Of a DNA stretch of 34,896 bases, positions 1 to 9,599 are shown in pieces. The DNA comes from Melioribacter sp. (GTDB lineage: Bacteria; Bacteroidota; Ignavibacteria; Ignavibacteriales; Melioribacteraceae). The stretch covers positions 1-34,896 of the forward strand of contig VEPI01000022.1 of NCBI GenBank assembly GCA_012026935.1. The letters are read 5' to 3'. The position numbers were made by a program, and so were the translations under genes. The first letter of the stretch is position 1. The number at the start of each line of letters is the position of its first letter. The notes beneath the pieces are model-generated. The model was not told where the DNA came from and searched no databases. It was given only the letters and a program-made list of their open reading frames with translations.

Positions 1-1251
1 GGGATTAACTTTGACAGGATTCATAATAAATTTTACAAGCAGATCTTTCTTGCCTTCATATTTCGGCATTGTGGAATTGTACGGCGGTCCCACAATTTTT
101 TTATCGAAACTATGGCAGGCAATACATCTGCCGTTATAAATATCAGCACCGTTTATTACTGCACCGCCAATTCCAAGCTGTTCATTTATCTTGGCTTGGT
201 ATGCGTCGTAATTAGCGGCTAAAACTGCAAATTGCTTTTTTGTACCAACATCAAACGAATATTGATCGCGTATAATTAGGACAAACACTGTTAGAATAAC
301 TAAAAAGATTACCGCAGAATTATATTTTGTGTTCGATTCTTTCAGCATCAAATAAAACAAACCGGATACAATTAAGATTAAGCAAAGTGCAACAACCGTA
401 TAACCGAATACGCCAAACGAGAGCGAAGATTTTGTTCTCATCATTACCGATAAGACAACAAAAGAAAGAAGAAGTATTGTTGAGAGTAATCCTCTTATCA
501 AAACAAAATCTCTAATGTAATTCTTAAATTCATCATCGAAATGAGAGTCTTCGGAATTAGTTCTAAAGTAACGGTATAAGATCATTGCCGAGGTAATTAA
601 GAAAGCAGAAATAATAAATTGAACGAAACTAATTAGAGCGTTAAAAGAAAATACCATTTCACCAATGTTGCCTACACTCTGCCATCTCTCCGTATCGAAT
701 GATAATTGTATAGAACCGCAGAAAATATAGATCGAAATCAAAAGTAAAGTAATTCCATACTTGCCCGACTTACCAAAAATCTTTGCCGCTCTTTCTTGTT
801 TTGTTATTCTGTTTTTTTCAATATCCGAGTGATTAGAACCATCATCATTTATCTTTATCTTGAAAAGGAATCCATTTTTATAGGAATAAATTAAAAGTAA
901 CGCATTGATCAAAAATAAAAGAGAAATGAAAAGATAACCATCAACACTTGCACCGGTTTGATTGAGAAGCTGGGCAAATCCGAACATAGCACTCAACATC
1001 GGCACAATTCCTAAAGCAAAAGCCACACCTTTATTAAACGTGATCATTTCAATCATGTCTTCGGAGAGTTTGTAGAAATTTTCATTATTCTCTCTAATAG
1101 CTCTCTTTCTGAAATAAAGCGAGTATGCAAGATTACCAAGCAGTAAACTCAAATAAGGGATCAGCAGAACAAATGCAACCACGATCAAATATTTGATCAA
1201 GACCATATGATGAGCTGATTGAGGTAATATTGCTTTATCTAAAAATTCCAT
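1..1251 (-). CDS. Multi-TM membrane protein with C-terminal c-type cytochrome domain (partial, runs off left edge)
   Basis: Hand translation of the minus strand from ATG at 1251: MEFLDKAILPQSAHHMVLIKYLIVVAFVLLIPYLSLLLGNLAYSLYF..., open to position 1 (417 codons, no stop). Several hydrophobic segments, then GRCIACHSFDKKIVGPPY with a CXXCH heme motif. Absent from the supplied ORF track, probably because it has no stop in the window. Confidence 0.85.
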   Translation of the reverse strand, partial: MEFLDKAILPQSAHHMVLIKYLIVVAFVLLIPYLSLLLGNLAYSLYFRKRAIRENNENFYKLSEDMIEMITFNKGVAFALGIVPMLSAMFGFAQLLNQTGASVDGYLFISLLFLINALLLIYSYKNGFLFKIKINDDGSNHSDIEKNRITKQERAAKIFGKSGKYGITLLLISIYIFCGSIQLSFDTERWQSVGNIGEMVFSFNALISFVQFIISAFLITSAMILYRYFRTNSEDSHFDDEFKNYIRDFVLIRGLLSTILLLSFVVLSVMMRTKSSLSFGVFGYTVVALCLILIVSGLFYLMLKESNTKYNSAVIFLVILTVFVLIIRDQYSFDVGTKKQFAVLAANYDAYQAKINEQLGIGGAVINGADIYNGRCIACHSFDKKIVGPPYNSTMPKYEGKKDLLVKFIMNPVKVNP

Positions 1252-1267
1252 TGTGAATCCAATTTAT

Positions 1268-1280
1268 CCGCCTTTGGCGG
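1268..1280. repeat. Small perfect hairpin CCGCC-TTT-GGCGG between ctaB and the downstream cytochrome c ORF
   Basis: Direct reading of the 30-bp intercistronic gap. Confidence 0.5.
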
Positions 1281-1281
1281 G

Positions 1282-2166
1282 TTAAAATTCTTTGAGAAAT
1301 AATTTATCAATCGAAATAATTAAAACTACAGCCAGGACATATAAGTTTATACTCAAGAAAGCTTTTCTGAAAATTATTCTTTCGAGATAATCCGATAAAA
1401 TTCCTTTCGTTTTCCACATCAGCCAAACACCCAGCAAAAAAAGTATTATCAGCACAAGAAAGCTGGATGATACGTTAAAGAAAGGTATCAACAAACAACT
1501 TGTAACGAGTGCGGCAATCCAAATAAAAGTTATTCTTCCAAGCTGAAGTTGATTAAATATTCTTGTGAGTGTAGGAAATCCGGCTTTCTCATAATCTTTA
1601 CTGTGAAGTAAAAGTAACAGCCAAAAATGCGGTATCTGCCAGATGAAAAAGAATAATGCAAGTGATAATATTTTCATATCAAACACATCTCCGCCGGAAG
1701 CTGTCCAACCGATCATCGGCGGAAGCGCACCAATCACAGAGCCCGGAACTACGGCAAGTGCAAATCTTTTTTTCAACGGAGTATAAATTATATTGTACCA
1801 GATTAACGCAAGCAAACCAAGCAGTAATGCTGTTATGTTGGAAGAAAAATAAATTAGTGCTAAACCGATAATTACCAGCAAGAACGAAACAACAAGTGCA
1901 TAGAAAGATGTTACCCTTCCTGAAGGTAGCGGTCTCCCCTTTGTTCTTTCCATTTGTGCATCAAGTTTTCTCTCTTGATAATGATTCAATGCAGATGAAC
2001 CGCAGGCTAATAGGAATACACCAATCACAATAAAGAACAAAGTCCATTCAAACTTTCCGGAATTTAATATGTACCCAACCGATGTAGAAACTGCAACAAA
2101 GGAAGTTATTTTAACTTTGCCGAGTTCTAAAATTATTCCAATATGTTTTTTAAATTGCTGAAACAA
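1282..2166 (-). CDS. ctaB: Protoheme IX farnesyltransferase (heme O synthase)
   Basis: UbiA-family signatures (GSSALNHYQERKLDAQMERTKGRPLPSG, PPMIGWTASGG) and location next to cox genes. Confidence 0.93.
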   Translation of the reverse strand: MFQQFKKHIGIILELGKVKITSFVAVSTSVGYILNSGKFEWTLFFIVIGVFLLACGSSALNHYQERKLDAQMERTKGRPLPSGRVTSFYALVVSFLLVIIGLALIYFSSNITALLLGLLALIWYNIIYTPLKKRFALAVVPGSVIGALPPMIGWTASGGDVFDMKILSLALFFFIWQIPHFWLLLLLHSKDYEKAGFPTLTRIFNQLQLGRITFIWIAALVTSCLLIPFFNVSSSFLVLIILFLLGVWLMWKTKGILSDYLERIIFRKAFLSINLYVLAVVLIISIDKLFLKEF

Positions 2167-2173
2167 TTGCTGC

Positions 2174-2809
2174 TCAATTATTCGTTTGAATTTTTGTTAA
2201 AGGAACACTTGGCCGTTCAAGCCATTTGTTAAATTCGTTCTCATATAAAACTTTCACTTTCGTGTACATTGCCGAATGATTCAATCCGCAATACTCGGCA
2301 CATGCAACGTCGTAATCTCCGACTTGCTTAGGTGAAAAATATAAATGTGTTGTCTTACCATAAAGAACGTCTTCTTTAATTCTAAATGCGGGAATGTAAA
2401 AAGCATGGTTAACATCCATAGACTGCATTTCCAAATCTATCGCGGTATTTACCGGAACGTAGAGTGTGTCTGCTTTTTTCCCATTCTTATATTCAAAAGA
2501 AAACTGCCACATCCGTGCCGTTACTTTAACGGTATACGGATTGGAAGGAATATCCCGTATCTCTCTAAAACTTGTATAACCGAAATAAAACATTGAAAGA
2601 ACAAGTAACGTTGGAATAACAATCCATACTACTTCAAGAAGAATGTTGCCGTGAATATCAACCGGGGCGTGTCCTTTCTTTCTATTGAACTTAAAAACGA
2701 AATAGATCATCGTTGCAGTAATTCCCAAAAGAAGTACTACGGAAATAGCAACGATATATAACATCACAAAATCAACAGACTCAGTATGTGTAGTAGGGGC
2801 AATACCCAT
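2174..2809 (-). CDS. coxB: Cytochrome c oxidase subunit II, no fused cytochrome c
   Basis: CuA motif CAEYCGLNHSAM, two N-terminal TM segments, no CXXCH. Confidence 0.95.
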   Translation of the reverse strand: MGIAPTTHTESVDFVMLYIVAISVVLLLGITATMIYFVFKFNRKKGHAPVDIHGNILLEVVWIVIPTLLVLSMFYFGYTSFREIRDIPSNPYTVKVTARMWQFSFEYKNGKKADTLYVPVNTAIDLEMQSMDVNHAFYIPAFRIKEDVLYGKTTHLYFSPKQVGDYDVACAEYCGLNHSAMYTKVKVLYENEFNKWLERPSVPLTKIQTNN

Positions 2810-2817
2810 TTAATTCC

Positions 2818-3102
2818 TCAACGATAGATATAATCAAAAAATGTTAAGAGAAAAATTATAAATAATGTAGCACCGCTTATTCCAAGAAAAACTTTAAAGA
2901 TCGGTTCATCAAATTTTATATGCATAAAAATATTTATAACCAGTGCTGATTTAATTGCAGCTATGGAAAGAGCTATAAAGAGAGTATATCTTCCAAGGCT
3001 TACTCCGGCAATTGTAACTGTAATTGATGTGAATGCAATAAGCGCAGCCCAAACTAAAATGTATGTTCCGTAACTAATATGATGTTTATTGTTTTCGCTC
3101 AT
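2818..3102 (-). CDS. coxD: Cytochrome c oxidase subunit IV-like (prokaryotic)
   Basis: 94-aa three-TM protein located between subunit III and subunit II genes. Confidence 0.8.
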   Translation of the reverse strand: MSENNKHHISYGTYILVWAALIAFTSITVTIAGVSLGRYTLFIALSIAAIKSALVINIFMHIKFDEPIFKVFLGISGATLFIIFLLTFFDYIYR

Positions 3103-3112
3103 GAATCATCCT

Positions 3113-3736
3113 TTATTGAATTAAGTAGAAGAGCGGGAATAAGAAAATCCAAATTAGATCTACAAGGTGCCAGTATAAACCGGAGTTCTCCAGTTTCACA
3201 TAATTATCGGAAGTAACTTTATCTCTTGCTATGAATACAATCATGAAAGAGATTACAACCATTCCTACTAAAACGTGAAGACCGTGCAGACCTGTCATAA
3301 TGTAATATAAACCGAAGAAAAGAATCTGTCCGTTTGGTTTTGTTAATAGCTCCGGTGAACCGGGATATATTCCGTGTGATATTTTTGTAGTCCATTCAAA
3401 ATATTTTATTACCATGAACATCAATGCAAATAATAAAGTTATAGAAAGAAAACAGAGCGAAAGAAATTTATTCCCTTTCTGAAGTGCTGCAATTGAAAGT
3501 GCAACAGTTAAGCTGCTTGTTAGAAGAATAATCGTATTGAGCGTACCCATTGTTGTATTAAGTTCCATAGCAGCAATATGGAATTGATCGGGATATTGAT
3601 AACGGTACACGGCATAAATTAAAAACATTCCGCCGAATAAAAGAACTTCGGTAAAAAGGAAAAGCCACATTCCCATTTTTGCACCAACATCATCACGATG
3701 AACATGATGAGCTGCTGTACCGGTATTGTTACTCAT
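3113..3736 (-). CDS. coxC: Cytochrome c oxidase subunit III
   Basis: Subunit III signatures (GMWLFLFTEVLLFGGMF, GLHGLHVLVGM, YWHLVDLIWIFLFPLFY). Confidence 0.95.
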   Translation of the reverse strand: MSNNTGTAAHHVHRDDVGAKMGMWLFLFTEVLLFGGMFLIYAVYRYQYPDQFHIAAMELNTTMGTLNTIILLTSSLTVALSIAALQKGNKFLSLCFLSITLLFALMFMVIKYFEWTTKISHGIYPGSPELLTKPNGQILFFGLYYIMTGLHGLHVLVGMVVISFMIVFIARDKVTSDNYVKLENSGLYWHLVDLIWIFLFPLFYLIQ

Positions 3737-5357
3737 CCTTCATCTCCTTAAGCTGACTGAAATCGTACGGTTCATGCGTAATGGTTGGAATTTTTTCAAA
3801 ATTTTCTAACGGCGGCGGCGATGGAATGTGCCACTCTAATGTAACACCGCCCCAGGGATTGGATGTAGCTTTCTTGCCTTTTCGTAATGCATGAAATAAA
3901 TATCCAAAGATGAAAAATATTGTGCCGACTAAAATCCAGGAACCAATTGTAGAGATTTCCTGAAGAGTGGTAAACTGCGGCAGATAATCGTAATATCTTC
4001 TCGGCATTCCCATATATCCCATAATAAATTTTGGGAAGTAGAGCATATTAAATCCAATGAAGTAGAGTACAACAGCTATGCGTGCAAATTTCATATTATA
4101 CATTTTGCCGAACATTTTTGGGAACCAGTAATGAAGTGCGGCAAAAAATATTGTACCCGTTCCGCCGAACATTACGTAATGGAAATGTGCTACTACAAAA
4201 TAAGTATCGGTAAGATGAATGTCGGTTGCAAGTGAACCAAGAACAAGTCCGGTCAATCCGCCGATTGAAAAAAGAAAAATAAAATTCATCACCCATAGAA
4301 ACGGCGGTTTAGGATCTATTGAACCTTTATACATTGTAGCAACCCAGTTAAATATTTTAACTCCGCTGGGAAGTGCAACAATAAAAGTGAGTAAAGAAAA
4401 AATCCACCGTGCCGTATCACTCATTCCGCTTGAGAACATGTGATGTGCCCATACAAGGTAGCCAATAAATGCAATAGCTAAAGATGAATATGCAATTTGT
4501 TTATATCCAAAGATTGTTCTTCTGGAAAAAGTAGGAATTATTTCCGAAACTACTCCCATTGCCGGCAGAATCATAATATATACGGCCGGATGCGAATAGA
4601 TCCAAAATAAATGTTGGAACAATATCGGGTCTCCGCCAAGTGCAGGATCAAATATTCCTACACCAAAAGCACGCTCAATTATCACAAGCAGAATTGTAAT
4701 TGCAATTACAGGTGTAGCAATAACCTGGATCCAGGCTGTAGCATAAGTCGCCCAAACAAATAACGGCATTTTAAAAAATCCCATTCCAGGAGCGCGTAAT
4801 CTATGAACCGTTGTTATAAAATTTATTCCGGTAAGAATAGAAGAGAATCCAAGTACAAATGCAGCAAATAATGCCATCGAAATATTTGTTGAGCTTCTTA
4901 CACTATATGGGATGTAAAATGTCCAGCCCGTATCAATCGGTCCGCCCGGAAGAAAAAGTGAAACGATAACTAATATGGCGCCGACTATATAAACATACCA
5001 CGAAAGTAAATTCAATCTGGGAAATGCAACGTCTTCAGCGCCAATTTGAATAGGTAAAAAGAAATTTCCGAAAATAGCCGGAAGTCCGGGAATGATAAAT
5101 AAAAAAATCATTATCACTCCGTGAAGGGTAAATAATGAATTATAAGTTTGTGCACTCATAATTGTACGGCCCGGTGCAATCAGTTCCAGCCGCATGAGAA
5201 TTCCTATTAGCATTCCAACTACAAAGAATGTTAAGATCGCAACCATATACATCAGACCGATTCTCTTGTGGTCTTTAGTTAACAGCCATGAAAGAATTCC
5301 GGTATGTTTGTTCGTACTCTGATTGTAAAAATTTTTCACGGCTACAGCATCAGCCAT
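3729..5357 (-). CDS. coxA: Cytochrome c oxidase subunit I, A2-type heme-copper oxidase
   Basis: HCO core (TLHGVIMIF, WIYSHPAVYIMILPAMG, WAHHMFSSG, VVAHFHYVMFGG). YSHP replaces the GHPE D-channel glutamate motif. Confidence 0.96.
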   Translation of the reverse strand: MADAVAVKNFYNQSTNKHTGILSWLLTKDHKRIGLMYMVAILTFFVVGMLIGILMRLELIAPGRTIMSAQTYNSLFTLHGVIMIFLFIIPGLPAIFGNFFLPIQIGAEDVAFPRLNLLSWYVYIVGAILVIVSLFLPGGPIDTGWTFYIPYSVRSSTNISMALFAAFVLGFSSILTGINFITTVHRLRAPGMGFFKMPLFVWATYATAWIQVIATPVIAITILLVIIERAFGVGIFDPALGGDPILFQHLFWIYSHPAVYIMILPAMGVVSEIIPTFSRRTIFGYKQIAYSSLAIAFIGYLVWAHHMFSSGMSDTARWIFSLLTFIVALPSGVKIFNWVATMYKGSIDPKPPFLWVMNFIFLFSIGGLTGLVLGSLATDIHLTDTYFVVAHFHYVMFGGTGTIFFAALHYWFPKMFGKMYNMKFARIAVVLYFIGFNMLYFPKFIMGYMGMPRRYYDYLPQFTTLQEISTIGSWILVGTIFFIFGYLFHALRKGKKATSNPWGGVTLEWHIPSPPPLENFEKIPTITHEPYDFSQLKEMKDE

Positions 5358-5412
5358 TTATTTATACTCCTTAATACAATTTTTATACTTTTAGAATCAA
5401 CCTTTTATTAGC

Positions 5413-5502
5413 TCAACGCTCTTTGAGCATTCTTGGCGAACTTTGCGTTACCAAAGCCCAACCGCAGAGAACGCAAAGTTTTTCGCAAAGTGCGCAGAGG
5501 TT
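5413..5502. repeat. Candidate dispersed CTYTGCG-type intergenic repeat with internal inverted symmetry
   Basis: Minus strand: AACCTCTGCGCACTTTGCGAAAAACTTTGCGTTCTCTGCGGTT. CTCTGCG/CTTTGCG words recur at near-regular spacing; another CTTTGCG-type word (AACGCAAAGTTCGCC on the minus strand) lies alongside. Confidence 0.6.
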
Positions 5503-5560
5503 TTATTTCTTATAATAATCTGTTTAGAATTAAATGCAAAAACCATTCTCATTATTTGAT

Positions 5561-6328
5561 TTAAGTTTCTTTTACAGTTTTTTTCTTTTTCAATAACAAC
5601 ACGCTTAGGAATACCCCAATACCAATCAGCATTATAGATCCTACAATCCGGGTAACATTTAAAGTGTATTGTCTTCCGGTTGGATCATAGCTAAAACAAA
5701 ATTCAAGCATTTTCGAAATTGTTGGAGAAGTCTTTCCGCTTTCTGCTTCCAGTAACGCCATTTTAACATCAAACGGATTAAAATTAGTTCCGAACACGTA
5801 CCTGGTAATTTTCCCTTGCGGTGAAATTGCTATTAATGTTGCCGCGTGAACAAATTGTTTATCTGCCGGTTTAAAGTGGAATCCGCAAGCATCAGTTAAC
5901 TTTTTAATATTAAGACTATCTCCGGTTAGAAAAAGCCAATTGTTTGGATCAAATTTTCTTTTAAGCGTCAGCAAATAATTTTTCTTCCACTTAGCTGCAA
6001 CTGCCGGAGTTTCCTTGTGATCAAAACTTATACTCACTACTTGAAAATCTTTTCCGGGTTCAAGCTGTAGTTTATCTATAGTCCATGCTAATTCATTCTG
6101 CATCGGGTTGCAAAGCCCGGGACATTCGTAGTAAACCAAGGCTAATAAGGTTGGCTTATTAATAATATCTTTCAATGCAACAGTATTTCCTTCCGAGGTT
6201 TGAAAATTTAATTCCAACGGCAATGCATGGCCAAGTTTTTCGTCAATCCCGACTTCAATTTCCTTTTGAGCTAATAAAGAAGATGAAATCAAAAAAATAA
6301 TTATCAGATAAAGTTTGATGTTTTTCAT
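5561..6328 (-). CDS. SCO1/SenC-family copper chaperone
   Basis: Thioredoxin-like protein with YYECPGLCNPM CXXXC motif, later conserved His (FVHAATLIAI), signal peptide and C-terminal TM; lies between ACIII and cox genes. Confidence 0.9.
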   Translation of the reverse strand: MKNIKLYLIIIFLISSSLLAQKEIEVGIDEKLGHALPLELNFQTSEGNTVALKDIINKPTLLALVYYECPGLCNPMQNELAWTIDKLQLEPGKDFQVVSISFDHKETPAVAAKWKKNYLLTLKRKFDPNNWLFLTGDSLNIKKLTDACGFHFKPADKQFVHAATLIAISPQGKITRYVFGTNFNPFDVKMALLEAESGKTSPTISKMLEFCFSYDPTGRQYTLNVTRIVGSIMLIGIGVFLSVLLLKKKKTVKET

Positions 6329-6335
6329 TTATGTC

Positions 6336-7265
6336 TTACATAGTTGAAGATTTTAAATAATCGTAAAGAATTTTCCAATCTTCTTTAGATAACTGAACCA
6401 CTGCCGGCTTAAAACCGGTATTCATTGGATTTGCTGTTACAACAGAAACATAATTATCAAAATTTTGATTAACACCTAAACGTGAGAAAGATGTAAAAAC
6501 TTTTTTAAGATTGATGGAATAATTTTTCAAAACATCAACACCCCTGCTTCCTTGAGCAGTATTCACAATCTTCTGGAATCTTAGAAACTGTAAGTTCTGC
6601 ACTGAATTTTCTTCTTCAAGTTTAGCCTGTGCAAGAGTAACCGGAATTGTGCTTGGAACTGTTGCGCTCTGCGAGACTTGATAATTCATATCAAGGTTGA
6701 TAAGCTGATCATCCCCAACAGGAGGAAATTGTGCAAAAGTTCTTATGTATGAAATAATTTCAAAGCGATCTAACTTCGGCATATATTCATAAGCTGCCAT
6801 TCCGTTTTTCGGAATTCCTTCTTGAAGTGTTTTATACATCTGGTCAACATTCCTTCCGTTTGTCCAACCATCAACTGCATGAAAATTTCTCGGCTTTGGA
6901 TTCAACATTGCTGCGGCAGGTCCGTCACCCATTCCATTATCACCATGACAAGATTTGCAATTGGTATTGAAAAGTTCTTTCCCTTTTGCAATGAAATCGG
7001 GAGTCGGATTCTTAACAAGATCCAGATCCACTGCAGGCATTGCACCGCCTTTTTTAACCGGGATTTCCTTTTTAATGTTGATTGAGTCAGGTGCGCCTAC
7101 GAGCTGCTCATTAAAAGATAAGGTAGAAAGATTCCCTACGTAATAAATTCCAAGAAGTAAAAGAATGATAAAAAAATAGGGAAAGATCCAGCCAAAGAGC
7201 CGGATCGGATCTTTCAACAATTCCTTAAATTTTATTTCGTCTTCTAATTTTTTATTCTGGTTCAT
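6336..7265 (-). CDS. Membrane-anchored monoheme cytochrome c
   Basis: N-terminal TM, then CKSCHGDNGMGDGPAA and a later Met-containing loop. Located directly after actF. Confidence 0.85.
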   Translation of the reverse strand: MNQNKKLEDEIKFKELLKDPIRLFGWIFPYFFIILLLLGIYYVGNLSTLSFNEQLVGAPDSINIKKEIPVKKGGAMPAVDLDLVKNPTPDFIAKGKELFNTNCKSCHGDNGMGDGPAAAMLNPKPRNFHAVDGWTNGRNVDQMYKTLQEGIPKNGMAAYEYMPKLDRFEIISYIRTFAQFPPVGDDQLINLDMNYQVSQSATVPSTIPVTLAQAKLEEENSVQNLQFLRFQKIVNTAQGSRGVDVLKNYSINLKKVFTSFSRLGVNQNFDNYVSVVTANPMNTGFKPAVVQLSKEDWKILYDYLKSSTM

Positions 7266-7278
7266 AAACTTTCAATAA

Positions 7279-8457
7279 TTATAATCTGAAATCAATTCCT
7301 CTTTTAAGTTTGGGATCGCCGATAGGAACAAGATTTTGCGATTTAGCTTTGAAATCAAAAACGAGCATTATTAATCCGGCAATTAATAACGGAAAACCTA
7401 ATTCAATCCATCCAAGTACAATTCCGTCTTTACCAAAATTCGGCATAGTCATCCAGTACAAATCATAATAATGTGCAAAGAGTATCCAGCCTGACATCCA
7501 CAACAAACGCTTCGGATTCATTTTTGAAGGTTGAGACAGCAAACCGAAATACGGAATTAGAAAATGAACGAATACTAAACCGATTGAAATTATTTTCCAG
7601 CTTCCCTGCCATCTTACAATAAACCAAGTAGTTTCTTCCGGAAGATTTGCATACCAAATCAACAAATACTGACTGAAAGCTATGTAAGCCCAAAAATTTG
7701 TGAATGCAAACAGAAGTGCACCAAGACTATAATAATGATCACCGGAAAGACCTTTAACGAAGTACCCTTTCTCATTCAAGAGTACAATAAATATTGTTCC
7801 CGCTGCAAGTGCCGCTAAGACTGTTCCGGAAAAATAATAGACACCAAATATTGTCGAGAACCACTTTGGAGATAAACTCATCAGCCAGTCAATTGCCGCG
7901 AAAGAAATTGTTATCGCAAAGAGCGGAACGAAGATAGTGGACAGTTTAATATTCAATTTAGTTAATGATTGATCGTGACTTGTATCTTGTTTAACCGAAT
8001 TTCTCGAAATGAAAAAATAAAAGCAGAGCCAAATCAGCCAGAATAACACAACTCTTATAACAAAAAAAGTTACATTCAAGTATGGTGCTTTATTCAACAT
8101 AGTTTTATCTGCAGGTTCAGGATGTGTCCAATGGAAAATAGAATTCACATTTAGCAGAAGAGGTATTGCAAGAAGAGGAATCAAATAAATATTTGCGGCA
8201 AGAAATTCTGTTACTCTCCTGAACGGAGTACTCCAAACAGCTCCGGCAACATATTCAAGTGCAAACAAAAATAGTGAACCGACACCTACACTGATTAAAA
8301 ATGTGAGTCCTACAATATTGTTGTAAGCACTTCTTACCGGATCAGTTACATAACCCAACACTACAACTATCAAACCTGCAACGAACAGAGCCGATCCTAC
8401 CGTTCGTACTTTTGGTGATAATTCCTTTTTAATATATTCTATTGAAGAGTTACTCAT
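7279..8457 (-). CDS. actF: Alternative Complex III integral membrane subunit ActF
   Basis: Polytopic NrfD-like membrane protein, position in the act operon, 4-nt overlap with actDE. Confidence 0.85.
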   Translation of the reverse strand: MSNSSIEYIKKELSPKVRTVGSALFVAGLIVVVLGYVTDPVRSAYNNIVGLTFLISVGVGSLFLFALEYVAGAVWSTPFRRVTEFLAANIYLIPLLAIPLLLNVNSIFHWTHPEPADKTMLNKAPYLNVTFFVIRVVLFWLIWLCFYFFISRNSVKQDTSHDQSLTKLNIKLSTIFVPLFAITISFAAIDWLMSLSPKWFSTIFGVYYFSGTVLAALAAGTIFIVLLNEKGYFVKGLSGDHYYSLGALLFAFTNFWAYIAFSQYLLIWYANLPEETTWFIVRWQGSWKIISIGLVFVHFLIPYFGLLSQPSKMNPKRLLWMSGWILFAHYYDLYWMTMPNFGKDGIVLGWIELGFPLLIAGLIMLVFDFKAKSQNLVPIGDPKLKRGIDFRL

Positions 8458-9599
8458 TGTACGTCAGACTCCTTAGCATTGAGTGCTCTTTGTAATGCTC
8501 TTAAATAATTGATAACCGCCCAGCGTTCATCAAAAGAAAGCTGGCTTGCATAAGACGGCATTGTGTTCTGTCCTTCCGTTACAACTGCAAAAATTCTTCC
8601 GTCGGACCAATTACGAACTTTATCCGAATGTAAACTTGGCGGATTAGGAAATTGTCCGCGCAAGCGGCTTACACCATCTGCGTTATATCCGTGACAAGGA
8701 CTGCAGTAGATATCAAATTTTACCTGACCGAGTGCAAGTGATTCTTTTGAAATTGGAATTGGATTCACCAACTTCACCCCGGCTAAATCGGGTTGACCTT
8801 TAAATTGATACACCATGCTGCCCCGTGCAATTGTTCCGGCAACAGGCTGACGCATACCAAAACCATCTGCAAAAATCGGACTTTGCTGCTGCGCGCTTAA
8901 CTTCGGTTGGTTCATCATCCAATCGAACGGAACCATATACATAAGTTTATTGAAAGAGAAATAAGTGACACCTGAAGTTATCACAGCAACAACAATCAAA
9001 AACATTATAAACTTCGGCTCAAGAATTTTATTTTTATGACTTATCTCCTCTTCATCCCAATAAATCGGAATTATCTCAGAAGCATGTACACTCTCTAAAA
9101 ATTTTTTTACTGCTGCTTCATTAAACTTCGGGTCATCCGCTTGAATAGAAATTCCATATTTATCCGCCGAAACCTTTTTCATGTATTCTGTTCCGTGTAA
9201 CGGATGAGAGTTATTAGGAAGTTTGAAAAAGAAAAATAACATTGAAACGACTGTCATAATGGCTGCTGAGAGAACGGTTACTTCAAATATGATGGGCACA
9301 TAAGCCGGAAATGAGAATAAAGGTTTTCCACCAATAACGATGGGATAATCAATGGCCGACATCCACCAAATTGTGAGTAGTGTAGCTAATGTGCCGGATA
9401 AACCAAAGACCAATGCAACGTATCCAAGTTTTGACGGCTTGAGTTTCATTGCTTTATCCATTCCGTGTAATGGATACGGAGTGTTCACATCATATTTTGT
9501 ATATCCGGTTTCAACAGCTTTTTCCGCCGCATGCATAATTTGATCGGGAGTATCAAAAATTCCTGTATAGCTGTATAGTATTTTTCCGCTCATCATCAA
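8454..9599 (-). CDS. Alternative Complex III ActD-ActE fusion (DUF3341 domain plus monoheme cytochrome c)
   Basis: N-terminal ~195 aa has DUF3341/ActD features ([39 protein letters not shown]). C-terminal ~185 aa starts with a TM and carries [11 protein letters not shown] and MPSYASQL. One uninterrupted ORF. Confidence 0.85.
   Translation of the reverse strand: MMMSGKILYSYTGIFDTPDQIMHAAEKAVETGYTKYDVNTPYPLHGMDKAMKLKPSKLGYVALVFGLSGTLATLLTIWWMSAIDYPIVIGGKPLFSFPAYVPIIFEVTVLSAAIMTVVSMLFFFFKLPNNSHPLHGTEYMKKVSADKYGISIQADDPKFNEAAVKKFLESVHASEIIPIYWDEEEISHKNKILEPKFIMFLIVVAVITSGVTYFSFNKLMYMVPFDWMMNQPKLSAQQQSPIFADGFGMRQPVAGTIARGSMVYQFKGQPDLAGVKLVNPIPISKESLALGQVKFDIYCSPCHGYNADGVSRLRGQFPNPPSLHSDKVRNWSDGRIFAVVTEGQNTMPSYASQLSFDERWAVINYLRALQRALNAKESDVQ

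Noticed and set aside
327-515. Plus-strand ORF at the left end
   Set aside because: Antisense to the 1-1251 membrane cytochrome frame, which has a heme motif and TM pattern.
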